This document shows, in pieces, positions 46,001-49,199 of a DNA stretch of 64,000 nt (its first letter is position 1; each line of letters begins with the position of its first letter). The notes beneath the pieces were generated by a model. The model saw only the letters and a list, made by a program, of their open reading frames with translations, ran no database searches and had not been told where the DNA came from. Position numbers and translations under genes: made by a program. The DNA is taken from assembly GCA_040954595.2 (NCBI GenBank), contig CM082590.2:5828001-5892000 (forward strand), written 5' to 3'. Origin of the DNA: Balanoglossus misakiensis. Taxonomy: Eukaryota > Hemichordata.

Positions 46001-46585
46001 GAAGATGTTTGTGACCTGCTTTGTCAAGGTCATGACACAACGATCTTACGAAGGAAGTGGAAACGCTGTGATATCAAATGGATGCTTGAAGATACCAGAC
46101 GCAAATTGACCATGGGAATGGACATTGAGCGTGGACACCCTTCCTTGCACTATGCCACCATGGCCGAATGGATGGGAATCGGGTACCAGGATGTCAAGGC
46201 ACTGGAAAAGGTGGCAAGTCTAACAGGCAGATCAGTTACAGAGTGCATCTTCGAAGAGTGGTGTCGCAGATGGATGAAACAACATCAAAGTGGAAAAGAC
46301 ACAACTACAGCTGCAGGTGCCAGAGCCATGTCACATGACATCGATGCCACCAAAAGTCGTATATCAAAAATGTCACTGTCATCAACATCGTCAGCCCAGC
46401 AAGATTCAAGTAAAGAAGCGAAGGCTCAGAAAACAGCAAGACAGAAGTATCCACGTGTAGAGGGACCCCTCTATGAAAGCAACTTTGAGAATCTGTTGGC
46501 AATTTTCAAGACCATGGGAAGAGACGACATGGTAGCGTTGATTGAAGAAATGTTCGAAGAAATTGCGAAAACACACACGAAATGA
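1013..46585 (+). CDS. Ankyrin-ROC-COR-death domain protein (kinase-less DAPK1-like Roco protein), 23 exons
   Basis: I joined 23 exons by GT-AG sites and matching phase into about 1,301 codons. Residues 1-43 are an N-terminal stretch that enters a first ankyrin-like repeat. Residues 44-543 are about 14 ankyrin repeats plus a final half repeat. The ROC GTPase domain spans about 560-760, with a P-loop (GDGGVGKTT, about 569), switch II (DFAGQAEYY, about 619) and an SRADK base-recognition motif (about 699). A COR domain follows from about 762, beginning with the helical LYDDFPALYW region and the DPKWLCSRIF core. A death domain forms the C-terminus. The same order, after a kinase domain, is known in DAPK1; no kinase is present here. 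By family knowledge such proteins are cytosolic GTPase scaffolds, and the death domain suggests signalling or immune roles (inference). The start ATG has A at -3 and G at +4. Further ankyrin exons hidden in the large introns cannot be excluded. Confidence 0.87.
1043..2843. other. Roco intron 1
   Basis: Non-coding by inspection. It contains one perfect-looking hairpin element (listed separately at 1327-1431), AT-rich unique-looking sequence, and a pyrimidine-containing acceptor (gttacag) at its end. Confidence 0.6.
1327..1431. repeat. Foldback element, 28-bp arms
   Basis: The 28 bases from 1327 (cacaggggcctctccctccg...) return as the reverse complement at 1404-1431 with about one mismatch, around a loop of CAA repeats. 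This is a small hairpin inside Roco intron 1, probably a miniature inverted-repeat element or a snap-back structure. Confidence 0.8.
2844..2942 (+). CDS. Roco gene, exon 2 (first ankyrin-like repeat)
   Basis: 99 bp, 33 codons, phase 0 at both ends, between a ttacag acceptor and a gtaagt donor. It reads DLFDAAGKGDVAKIQSLIAD followed by GYDVNARGKY. This fits helix 1, helix 2 and the beta-hairpin start of an ankyrin repeat. A weaker donor eight codons earlier (ggtaaa) is possible. Confidence 0.75.
3461..3646. repeat. Foldback MITE-like hairpin
   Basis: The left arm acagaacttcatgacctctg and the right arm, its reverse complement ending near 3646, pair over about 80 bp with few mismatches around a short centre with gcgagcgatagcgag. 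No coding content. It lies in Roco intron 2. Confidence 0.85.
3800..4205. repeat. Two diverged ~200-bp direct repeats
   Basis: Shared words recur in the same order about 205 bp apart. They include aggtcg.gag/caagat, aaacactggcgatagcgag versus gaaactggcgatagcgagg, gttgggaaggata versus tttgggaaggata, and tgtttcggcgatcat versus cgtttcggcgatcat. This is an old tandem duplication or two copies of a dispersed repeat. Confidence 0.75.
4715..4902. repeat. Foldback MITE-like hairpin
   Basis: The arms begin acacatgatgactgac and end gtcagtcatcatgtgt. They pair across about 85 bp, including gggcaacagtgtattttgatgac and its complement. The centre contains gagggcataggccgaggg. No coding content. Confidence 0.85.
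5208..6193. mobile_element. TTAA-flanked non-autonomous element, family D (986 bp)
   Basis: The terminal inverted repeat GGTAGTTGGAAAGGCTA starts right after TTAA (5204-5207), and its complement ends right before TTAA (6194-6197). I see no transposase inside. TTAA target duplication is typical of the piggyBac superfamily, so a piggyBac-mobilised element is the likely identity (inference). It lies in Roco intron 2. Confidence 0.8.
6205..7090 (+). repeat. Dispersed repeat family F, copy 1
   Basis: It starts at ttaggtcccatttggt and contains a short tatg/tccg simple repeat, cctcgatatttggtgtgtag, caaaagtatgcaaattagct and ggtcaaaactcagaaactc. The same strings occur in reverse complement and in matching order at about 50050-51290. 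Several imperfect internal repeats (ttttggtaaaaaatct, gaagcttcatat) also match. It has no intact protein-coding frame and is a non-autonomous or decayed transposon. Confidence 0.7.
7161..7290. repeat. Foldback hairpin next to the ISL2EU left end
   Basis: The arm aggttattccgaaaatacc through gaggacattagcgc (7162 onward) pairs with gcgctaatgtccgag through ggtattttcataataacct. The centre is GC-rich (gcccgacgcgtagcggaggg). It abuts the probable left end of the ISL2EU-type element. Confidence 0.8.
7780..11174 (+). pseudogene. ISL2EU THAP-HTH-DDE transposase (frameshifted)
   Basis: The exons I support are 7780-7977, 8476-8654, 8945-9045 and 10097-11174. All have GT-AG borders and phases that join. 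Exon 1 to 2 gives a THAP zinc finger (MVKRCAWGTC, later CLRWIKACGR, then YVCSKHF across the splice). Exon 3 carries VGTQTE, often seen in this family. Exon 4 has a coiled coil (MEQKLQQKDDTIDKLNAQL), a helix-turn-helix region (LRDVAVRFQIGLQSAGDIF) and a DDE core: D in VIIDCTEL, D in IMADKGF, E in HIERLIAKVK. Between 10840 and 10863 the frame shifts, after SGFHRIY. All three catalytic acids survive on either side. The C-terminus (FQDVFVKEKEVK) looks complete. Confidence 0.85.
9257..12952 (-). pseudogene. ISL2EU SWIM / YqaJ-type exonuclease protein (one in-frame stop)
   Basis: Minus-strand exons are about 12952-12696, 12206-11970, 11741-11600 and 10030-9257. The first ends YCTCKAG and the second opens with GHCSHVIGLL, together forming a split CxC...CxH SWIM zinc finger. 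The last exon is a YqaJ/lambda-exonuclease-like domain: ARACRLTASNFGRI, LEYGKRNEPKAK, GFLGATPDGRV, GIIECKCPYSAR and HAYFSQVQGQLMVSG. A TAA stop interrupts it in frame just after RKSAPSV (about 9770); the frame on either side is the same. The N-terminus is uncertain, since the frame upstream of 12952 is open only to a TAA near 13000. In ISL2EU elements this protein accompanies the transposase; its role in transposition is unproven. Confidence 0.82.
13129..13570. other. End of Roco intron 2
   Basis: No gene or clear repeat. The last 60 bases (gattggtgatgtcatttttattccaac onward) are the acceptor-side intron sequence that is repeated before each following ankyrin exon. Confidence 0.6.
13571..13669 (+). 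CDS. Roco gene, exon 3 (ankyrin repeat)
   Basis: 99 bp, phase 0-0. It reads GGWTALYVASWGGKLDAMRE then LISHGADVNAKAE, a full 33-residue ankyrin repeat. Acceptor attccag, donor gtacgt. Confidence 0.88.
13955..14053 (+). CDS. Roco gene, exon 4 (ankyrin repeat)
   Basis: 99 bp, phase 0-0. It reads RGSTALHSASEAGQLDAMRE then LISHGADVNAKDE. It is nearly identical to the exons at 16885 and 17276. Confidence 0.88.
14339..14440 (+). CDS. Roco gene, exon 5 (ankyrin repeat, 34 residues)
   Basis: 102 bp, phase 0-0. It reads RGSTALQFAASRGGQLDAVR then VLISHGADVNAQDK. One extra codon lies in the helix 1 region compared with its siblings, and it is closer to the ankyrin consensus. The hAT fragment begins 25 bases after its donor. 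Confidence 0.87.
14466..16236 (-). mobile_element. Truncated hAT element inserted between ankyrin exons
   Basis: The left end is CAGGGGTTTCACTT, a typical hAT terminus, at 14466. The transposase is on the minus strand. On the right the element stops abruptly inside the N-terminal half of the transposase, and the host intron resumes (attatggataacgtggctac) without a matching CCCCTG end. The insertion is therefore one-ended: the 5' part of the transposase and the other terminus are missing. A C-run lies at 14557-14572. Confidence 0.8.
14935..16236 (-). pseudogene. hAT-family transposase remnant
   Basis: Minus strand. The segment 16236-15842 reads CKGLSTDGAAVMVASRSGVA and SVHCVCHRLALACTD, the RNase H-fold core of KIAA1586/ZMYM-like hAT transposases. 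A TGA replaces the expected Trp codon at about 15841 (KKACNTR, stop, then LSFNLAVEATL). The frame continues to 15257, where a one-base shift leads into NEFTQLKYYYVDYMK and the C-terminal dimerisation region (AALCVPVSNAWPERGASTLK, to about 14935). A low-complexity tail with acidic SDSDGAPDG follows at 14872-14669. The N-terminus is absent. It is non-functional. Confidence 0.85.
16494..16592 (+). CDS. Roco gene, exon 6 (ankyrin repeat)
   Basis: 99 bp, phase 0-0. It reads GGWTALYVASFAGKLDAMRE then LISHGADVNAKDE. It is the sister of exon 3, differing at WG/FA and A/D. Confidence 0.88.
16885..16983 (+). CDS. Roco gene, exon 7 (ankyrin repeat)
   Basis: 99 bp, phase 0-0. It is identical in protein to exon 4 except for the last residue (V for E). 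Confidence 0.88.
17276..17374 (+). CDS. Roco gene, exon 8 (ankyrin repeat)
   Basis: 99 bp, phase 0-0. It reads MGSTALHSASEAGQLDAMRE then LISHGADVNAKDE. The donor is gtacat, weaker than the gtacgt of its copies. Confidence 0.85.
17400..18105. other. Roco intron 8, first part
   Basis: The intron-repeat similarity stops near 17420, and AT-rich, apparently unique sequence follows. Nothing recognisable as coding. Confidence 0.55.
18106..18880 (-). mobile_element. 5'-truncated LINE (L1/Tx1-like) retrotransposon
   Basis: The minus strand at 18871-18212 reads the C-terminal part of a LINE ORF2. It has KWKQMYELIYKLAIDSKSRV and a zf-RVT type cysteine pattern in SPYCTLCNTEIESLEHLFYS followed by TDLWRNLLF. 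A T-run at 18111-18130 is the poly(A) tail of the minus-strand copy. Only the last third of ORF2 is present, as is usual for 5' truncation. Both borders are near tttatat(at)tg, a possible target duplication. Confidence 0.8.
18969..19067 (+). CDS. Roco gene, exon 9 (ankyrin repeat, type A)
   Basis: 99 bp, phase 0-0. It reads RGDTLLHSAAGSDNEGCVRL then SLEHKDDVTIQNK. Compared with other type A exons it has diverged at consensus positions (LLH for PLH, SLEH for LLEH). Confidence 0.82.
19106..19168. repeat. (GTTT)n microsatellite
   Basis: Runs of gttt follow each type A exon, here and also near 19385-19430, 35460 and 38660. The microsatellite was copied with the exon module. Confidence 0.85.
19234..19332 (+). 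CDS. Roco gene, exon 10 (ankyrin repeat, type A)
   Basis: 99 bp, phase 0-0. It reads DGNTPLHHAAGSHNEGGLRL then LLEHKADVTIQNK, a textbook ankyrin repeat. Acceptor cttacag, donor gtaaat. Confidence 0.88.
19480..20105. repeat. Duplicated intron segment (copy 1 of 3)
   Basis: It begins aaatactcaccagaacggt and contains actgcttcataataatgg, cccatccatgtaaattttct and cgtggagacatccaactc. The same order occurs at about 35560-37100 (interrupted by a transposon) and 38760-39385. It is non-coding and marks a segmental duplication of the exon A to exon B intron. Confidence 0.88.
20122..20235 (+). CDS. Roco gene, exon 11 (ankyrin repeat, type B)
   Basis: 114 bp, phase 0-0, 38 residues. It reads DGNTALHMAAMGEDSLRDYG then KVVKLLLQYGADIDCKNK. 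The five-residue expansion lies between the two helices. The donor gtacaa is unusual but conserved in all type B copies except the last (gtataa). Confidence 0.86.
20487..28567 (+). repeat. 225-bp satellite array 1 (~36 units)
   Basis: Head-to-tail units, mostly exactly 225 bp, with a few variants: 175 bp at 20905-21079 and 22880-23054 (the same 50-bp deletion), and 231 bp at 27780-28010. Each unit contains tcattgtcctttgaatca, gggtcaggtgttgtacagg, gactttctatctcc and aggaggtgccatataa. The minus strand has a 74-codon frame with one stop per unit; the plus strand often has a 67-codon frame. Neither resembles a known protein. Higher-order repeats are visible. The array lies in the intron after the type B exon. 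Confidence 0.97.
28568..28630 (+). pseudogene. Truncated type B ankyrin exon fused to satellite
   Basis: The last 21 codons of a type B exon (DYGKVVKLLLQYGADIDCKN K) follow directly on the satellite sequence ...gttgactcat, with the normal donor gtacaa retained. The first 17 codons and the acceptor are lost. In the plus frame the satellite reads through in frame (RQVLTHDYGKVVK). The cag at the end of gtacaggcag could act as a phase-0 acceptor and make a chimeric exon. I left it out of the predicted protein. Confidence 0.8.
28883..34925 (+). repeat. 225-bp satellite array 2 (~27 units)
   Basis: Same unit as array 1, with the same lead-in (tttgtggtaaattgtgttga) and exit (cacctaataatctgacaatt). 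One 220-bp unit at 30425-30644 carries a 5-bp deletion. Trimer (675 bp) and dimer (450 bp) higher-order periods are visible. Confidence 0.97.
35086..35184 (+). CDS. Roco gene, exon 12 (ankyrin repeat, type A)
   Basis: 99 bp, phase 0-0. It reads DGNTPLHSAARSRNEGGLRL then LLEHKADVTIQNK. Confidence 0.88.
35313..35411 (+). CDS. Roco gene, exon 13 (ankyrin repeat, type A)
   Basis: 99 bp, phase 0-0. It reads DGNTPLHHAAEYNNEGGLRL then LLEHKADVTIQNK. It is nearly identical to exon 15 at 38515. Confidence 0.88.
35715..36631. mobile_element. 917-bp inverted-repeat element with 3-bp target duplication
   Basis: The terminal repeat CATAGACCCTAGAGAAAGAA continues for about 30 bp, and its complement ends at 36631. 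The flanks are aac on both sides (35712-35714 and 36632-36634). The two paralogous intron copies at about 19655 and 38915 read actcaaacaaacac with no insert, giving an internal empty site. I see no transposase inside; it contains a GGCCGCCATCTTGG stretch. A 3-bp duplication is compatible with the PIF/Harbinger superfamily (inference). Confidence 0.88.
36632..37102. repeat. Duplicated intron segment (copy 2, right part)
   Basis: It continues the segment described at 19480 after the inserted element, up to the acceptor ttgtatag of the next type B exon. Confidence 0.85.
37103..37216 (+). CDS. Roco gene, exon 14 (ankyrin repeat, type B)
   Basis: 114 bp, phase 0-0. It reads DGNTALHMAAMGKKYWGDYG then QVVKLLLQYGADIDCKNK. 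It differs from the other B exons mainly in the inter-helix insert (KKYWG). Confidence 0.87.
37478..38350 (+). repeat. 225-bp satellite array 3 (~4 units)
   Basis: Same unit and junctions as arrays 1 and 2. Two adjacent units share a private variant (atcacgtcaggtgttgtata), which shows local duplication. Confidence 0.96.
38515..38613 (+). CDS. Roco gene, exon 15 (ankyrin repeat, type A)
   Basis: 99 bp, phase 0-0. It reads DGNTPLHSAAEYNNEGGLRL then LLEHKADVTIQNK. Confidence 0.88.
38760..39385. repeat. Duplicated intron segment (copy 3 of 3)
   Basis: Near-identical to 19480-20105, and without the transposon found in copy 2. Confidence 0.88.
39390..39503 (+). CDS. Roco gene, exon 16 (ankyrin repeat, type B)
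   Basis: 114 bp, phase 0-0. It reads DGNTALHMAAMGEESYGDYG then KVVKLLLQYGADIHCKDK. It has the most diverged end of the B exons (H for D, D for N). Confidence 0.87.
39753..40176 (+). repeat. 225-bp satellite array 4 (~2 units)
   Basis: Same lead-in and exit as the other arrays, with about 1.9 units. It is the smallest array and the one nearest the GTPase exons. Confidence 0.95.
40501..40566 (+). CDS. Roco gene, exon 17 (terminal half ankyrin repeat)
   Basis: 66 bp, phase 0-0. It reads TGKTPLDVAKKSCKEVLLDY IQ. TPLDVA marks the last, capping ankyrin repeat. Acceptor aattag, donor gtgagt. Confidence 0.85.
40762..40881 (+). CDS. Roco gene, exon 18 (ROC P-loop)
   Basis: 120 bp, phase 0-0. The strand KLFFAGDGGVGKTTLLESLQ holds the Walker A/G1 motif GxxGxGKT needed for nucleotide binding. 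Donor gtatgt. Confidence 0.92.
41068..41225. repeat. Foldback MITE in the ROC intron
   Basis: The arms ataatcccaatgatattttt... and ...aatatatcgtgggattat pair over about 60 bp. The element ends 32 bp before the next acceptor, so it occupies the branch-point region. Confidence 0.85.
41258..41497 (+). CDS. Roco gene, exon 19 (ROC switch I/II)
   Basis: 240 bp, phase 0-0. HIPTPGIDVQSVHIP provides the switch I Thr region. VSVWDFAGQAEYYVTHNMFL is the G3/switch II motif (DxxGQ). SILVFKATDENGK follows as the next core strand. Donor gtaaga. Confidence 0.92.
41825..41969 (+). CDS. Roco gene, exon 20 (ROC G4)
   Basis: 145 bp, phase 0 to 1. It begins ILFWLRFLKG and ends with PVVILVASRADKLKKEF. SRAD occupies the place of the N/TKxD guanine-recognition motif. 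The donor is gttggt, a weak one, supported by exact phase match to the next exon. Confidence 0.87.
42160..42308 (+). CDS. Roco gene, exon 21 (ROC end)
   Basis: 149 bp, phase 1 to 0. It reads ARLLLKKVLKEAKKMFNDYL then DIPSDKFLLNCRDSMDSEMK. LNCRDS takes the place of the G5 loop. Confidence 0.88.
42400..42960. repeat. Dispersed repeat with (GTCC)n and internal ~140-bp duplication
   Basis: A gtccgtccgtctgtcgtccg simple run at about 42426-42471 is followed by a block containing ggaatgtgtgttatggtg and tttggatatgatggggtc. That block occurs at about 42521-42605 and again at 42663-42752. It lies in the intron between exons 21 and 22. The style resembles family F (simple repeat, then aatatgcaaattaga). 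Confidence 0.7.
43008..43175 (+). repeat. Dispersed repeat family G, copy 1
   Basis: It shares ordered words with 59753-59920: tggtccatttaaac versus tggtccatctaaat, agcttactaatgggtatac versus agcttactgataggtatac, and gcctccattgtaagagta... versus gcctccatacaaacagta.... It is about 75 percent similar by eye and is intronic. Confidence 0.65.
43684..43831. repeat. Foldback MITE-like hairpin, CpG-rich arms
   Basis: The arm aaggggttattacacgaatt through gtccgtattttgacgag-like sequence pairs with its complement ending taataacccctaa. The centre is cgttgcgaagcgcaactcg. Confidence 0.87.
43976..44152 (+). CDS. Roco gene, exon 22 (COR start)
   Basis: 177 bp, phase 0-0. It reads KVLPSVCAKIMEKKRELYDD, FPALYWTEYVAKIKEIYPTI and then FLRKATNYLHDIGE. 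This is the helical start of a COR domain that follows every ROC domain. Donor gttagt. Confidence 0.88.
44277..44648. repeat. Inverted-repeat element, ~70-bp arms
   Basis: The left arm ccattttgagtcccaaattg... with aatatgtgctgttccgatta pairs with the right arm taatcggaacagcacatatt ... ttgagactcaaaatgg. An extra piece of the arm (tctattttgagtccc) recurs at about 44682. Confidence 0.8.
45140..46585 (+). CDS. Roco gene, last exon 23 (COR and death domain)
   Basis: 1,446 bp including TGA, phase 0 start. LLLVKKSSPDEDDIVVLDPK then WLCSRIFGP is the second COR segment. An acidic loop (DPTDEDVESNTNTDEDSEPD) interrupts COR. The region from FFPRLQTRLYKHF to DTRRKLTMGMDI parallels the C-terminal part of DAPK1. 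Death-domain helices begin at HYATMAEWMGIGYQDVKALE and CIFEEWCRRWMKQH, followed by about 62 Ser/Thr/Lys/Ala-rich residues. The final helices are NLLAIFKTMGRDDMVALIEE and MFEEIA. Confidence 0.92.
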   Translation, partial: LLLVKKSSPDEDDIVVLDPKWLCSRIFGPMLATHLFAQFSSWFDRQTFHSIRAIKDVLGKGVNYKLLVRLLEDFELAYPVDIEVDPTDEDVESNTNTDEDSEPDSIGDEEQRKAFVIPGLQDDDMPEGQWEVSRMKTIYLGRRFECHDETDSFTAGFFPRLQTRLYKHFTELGQPPSGLWRNGIKVCHDVEGLVFMTNGRRAVNVCVRVEDKKSIGEGYKLLEMVSKDIQDVFSIACPGNRMNQLILSADSLANHSNMEKVEFYTLDEVLRAEDMGKKVYNQKVGKAEDVCDLLCQGHDTTILRRKWKRCDIKWMLEDTRRKLTMGMDIERGHPSLHYATMAEWMGIGYQDVKALEKVASLTGRSVTECIFEEWCRRWMKQHQSGKDTTTAAGARAMSHDIDATKSRISKMSLSSTSSAQQDSSKEAKAQKTARQKYPRVEGPLYESNFENLLAIFKTMGRDDMVALIEEMFEEIAKTHTK

Positions 46586-46689
46586 ACAATAACATCATGG
46601 GCATAACATTTATTTCTACTGTTATGCAAATTTGCCACCATTGTAATATCTGGGACGAACACTAAAGTTTAATCTGACCTCGTCTCGAT

Positions 46690-47606
46690 ATGCCTATGGA
46701 CACATCACATGGACATGAATGCAAGAATGGACACAGATCATTTATGAAGTCAATGTGAACAACTTTACTTGAAGTCAGTACATTGTAAACAGAATACCAG
46801 AGTTGTTATAATTTGTCTGGTCACAATATGTCTTTTGACACATCACGTACATGGACATGAATGCAAGAATGGACACATCATTTATGAAGTGAATGTGAAC
46901 AACTTTACTTGAAGTCAGTACATTGTAAACAGAATACCAGAGTTGTAATAATTTGTCTGATCACAATATGTCTATAGACACATCACGTACATGGACATGA
47001 ATGCAAAAATGGACACATCATTTATGAAGTCAATGTGAACAACTTTGCTTGAAGTCAGTACATTGTAAACAGAATACCACATTTGTAATAATTTGTCTGG
47101 TCACAATATGTCTATTGACACATCACGTACATGGACATGAATGCAAGAATGGACACAGATCATTTATGAAGTCGAATGTGAACAACTTCACTTGAAGTCA
47201 GTACATTGTAAACAGAATACCAGAGTTGTTATAATTTGTCTGATCACAATATGTCTATAGACACATCACGTACATGGACATGAATGCAAGAATGGACACA
47301 GATCATTTATGAAGTCAATGTGAACAACTTTACTTGAAGTCAGTACATTGTAAACAGAATACCAGAGTTGTAATAATTTGTCTGATCACAATATGTCTAT
47401 AGACACATCACGTACATGGACATGAATGCAAGAATGGACACATCATTTATGAAGTGAATGTGAACAACTTTACTTGAAGTACATTGTAAACAGAATACCA
47501 GAGTTGTAATAATTTGTCTGATCACAATATGTCTATAGACACATCACGTACATGGACATGAATGCAAGAATGGACACAGATCATTTAAAAAGTCAATGTG
47601 AATAAC
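46690..47606 (+). repeat. ~140-bp tandem repeat just after the Roco stop codon (7 units)
   Basis: The word gacacatcac recurs at 46699, 46837, 46977, 47117, 47260, 47402 and 47538 (steps of 136-143). Each unit has catggacatgaatgcaagaa, gaagtcagtacattgtaaac and atttgtctgatcacaata. It starts about 105 bp downstream of the stop, so it may form part of the 3' UTR. I saw no clear polyadenylation signal before it. Confidence 0.93.
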
Positions 47607-47610
47607 TTAA

Positions 47611-47951
47611 AGCGCCTAGCTCGTCTCACACGCATGCGTGTAACTTCCCTTTGCGACAGTTTTCCCTGTGCACAGCCAGACAATGTTCAGAAACTTTTCC
47701 GTTCGATGCATTCAAATAGTGGACTGCCTTCGCTTCCTTCCATATTTCATGCGCACCTTATAAGTAGATTCTGGTTTTGTCCCTCCTTTTCACCCAAGCT
47801 GGGGTCTTTTCCAGATCTCCGACACAGATTATGGTCGCCGCCATCTTGTCTGTTGTTAGGACAGAGCACTGCCTTATGGGATTGACTGTTCACTAAACAC
47901 CTGTAACCAGCGGCTACAGCTGGAACATGTGTGTGAGACGAGCTAGGCGCT
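47611..47951. mobile_element. TTAA-flanked element, family B, copy 1 (341 bp)
   Basis: The terminal repeat AGCGCCTAGCTCGTCTCACA and its complement are flanked by TTAA on both sides (47607-47610, 47952-47955). The interior includes tggtcgccgccatcttgtct and tagattctggttttgtccct, both shared with copy 2 at 59461. No coding capacity. Confidence 0.88.
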
Positions 47952-48346
47952 TTAAAATATTCCTTTATTGTCATATATACCGTATCTGAAAGAATCTCAA
48001 CAAATTATAAGGAAATACTAGTATGTTTTTAATTGTCGAATGCTTTCTTTCTAGAGAAATATCTGTCCACAAATTTCATAAACACAATAGTTTAACATCA
48101 TAGGTTTTTGTTGTTGTTTTTTTGGGGGGAGGGTGATTGATTGGCTGTTTATTTTGGTATTTTTGTTTTATTTCATTCAAATAATTACTTGCCACAAATA
48201 TTAGTATGTTTTTCTTCTTTTCATGTTACCAACGAAATATGGAATACATTACATCTAAAGGAAAAATTATTTTTAGGAAAATCTGTCCGGACGCATAAGT
48301 GAACAGCCCAGATGCAGTGCATGATTATGGCATACCATAGTCTTAA

Positions 48347-48808
48347 AGGGACAAAGTCTCTCTCTCTCGCTGCCCCTTTTTCCATTTATTATATTTGATA
48401 CAAGACACCGTTTATGTTATTCTACATGTGGATATATAGTGAATCAATGTTCGACCACACACACCTCCCATGACAAAGTCTCTCTCTCACTTTTCCCATT
48501 AATGATGTTTGATGCAAGACACCGTTTACGTTAGTCTACATGTGGATATATAGTGAATCAATGCTCGACCACACACAACTTCTAGCCCACTTGTAGACAC
48601 GAGAGTGAAAAACTCGCCAAAATGAATAAAAGGTGTTTACCATTTATTCATTTTGGCGAGATTTTCACTCTCATATCCTACAAACGGGATGGAAGTTGTG
48701 TGTGGTCGAACGTTGATTCACTATATATCCACATGTAGAATAACATAAACGGTGTCGTGTATCATAATAAATGGAAAAAGGGCAGCAAGAGAGAGAGACA
48801 TTGTCCCT
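48347..48808. mobile_element. TTAA-flanked palindromic MITE, family A, copy 1
   Basis: AGGGACAAAGTCTCTCTCTC... and ...GAGAGACATTGTCCCT lie between TTAA duplications. Almost the whole element folds back on itself. Two left arms are present in tandem (acaaagtctctctctcac recurs at about 48473), so this copy is longer than its relatives. Confidence 0.9.
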
Positions 48809-48879
48809 TTAAGGTAAAGTTAGGAAGGTACAGGATTCTGTGCCTCTATATTCAGCTGCAAATCAGTCTGTCCGTGGAG

Positions 48880-49115
48880 TCGTTTGGTCGAATATGATTT
48901 GCATGATGTAGCTTTCAGAGAGGTTGTATTTCATGGGTTGTTTTGCCAGAAATTTATCGAGACGTTCTTGAAAGAGTTCACAGAATTTGTGGTGACAACA
49001 TGGTCCGGTAGGTTGTTCCAAATTGTAGCTGTCCTATTTGTGAAGAAATTTCTTCTAGTGTTCTGGTGTTTAGTCTTATATTCATGTGGAATTTTGAGAA
49101 AAGTGTTGCTATATT
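48880..49115 (-). mobile_element. LINE ORF2 C-terminal fragment
   Basis: The minus strand reads NTRRNFFTNRTATIWNNLPD then HVVTTNSVNSFKN, the end of the reverse-transcriptase ORF in CR1/Rex/Jockey-type non-LTR elements. One base is missing, and the next frame then gives RLDKFLAKQPMKYN. This is a short decayed remnant. Confidence 0.75.
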
Positions 49116-49199
49116 ATCGTCCTATTCCAGGATGCTGTGATTCCTCCCAGCCAAACTAAACTATCGCAAGAAAAGACAAAATGTTCCCTTGTAGTCATA

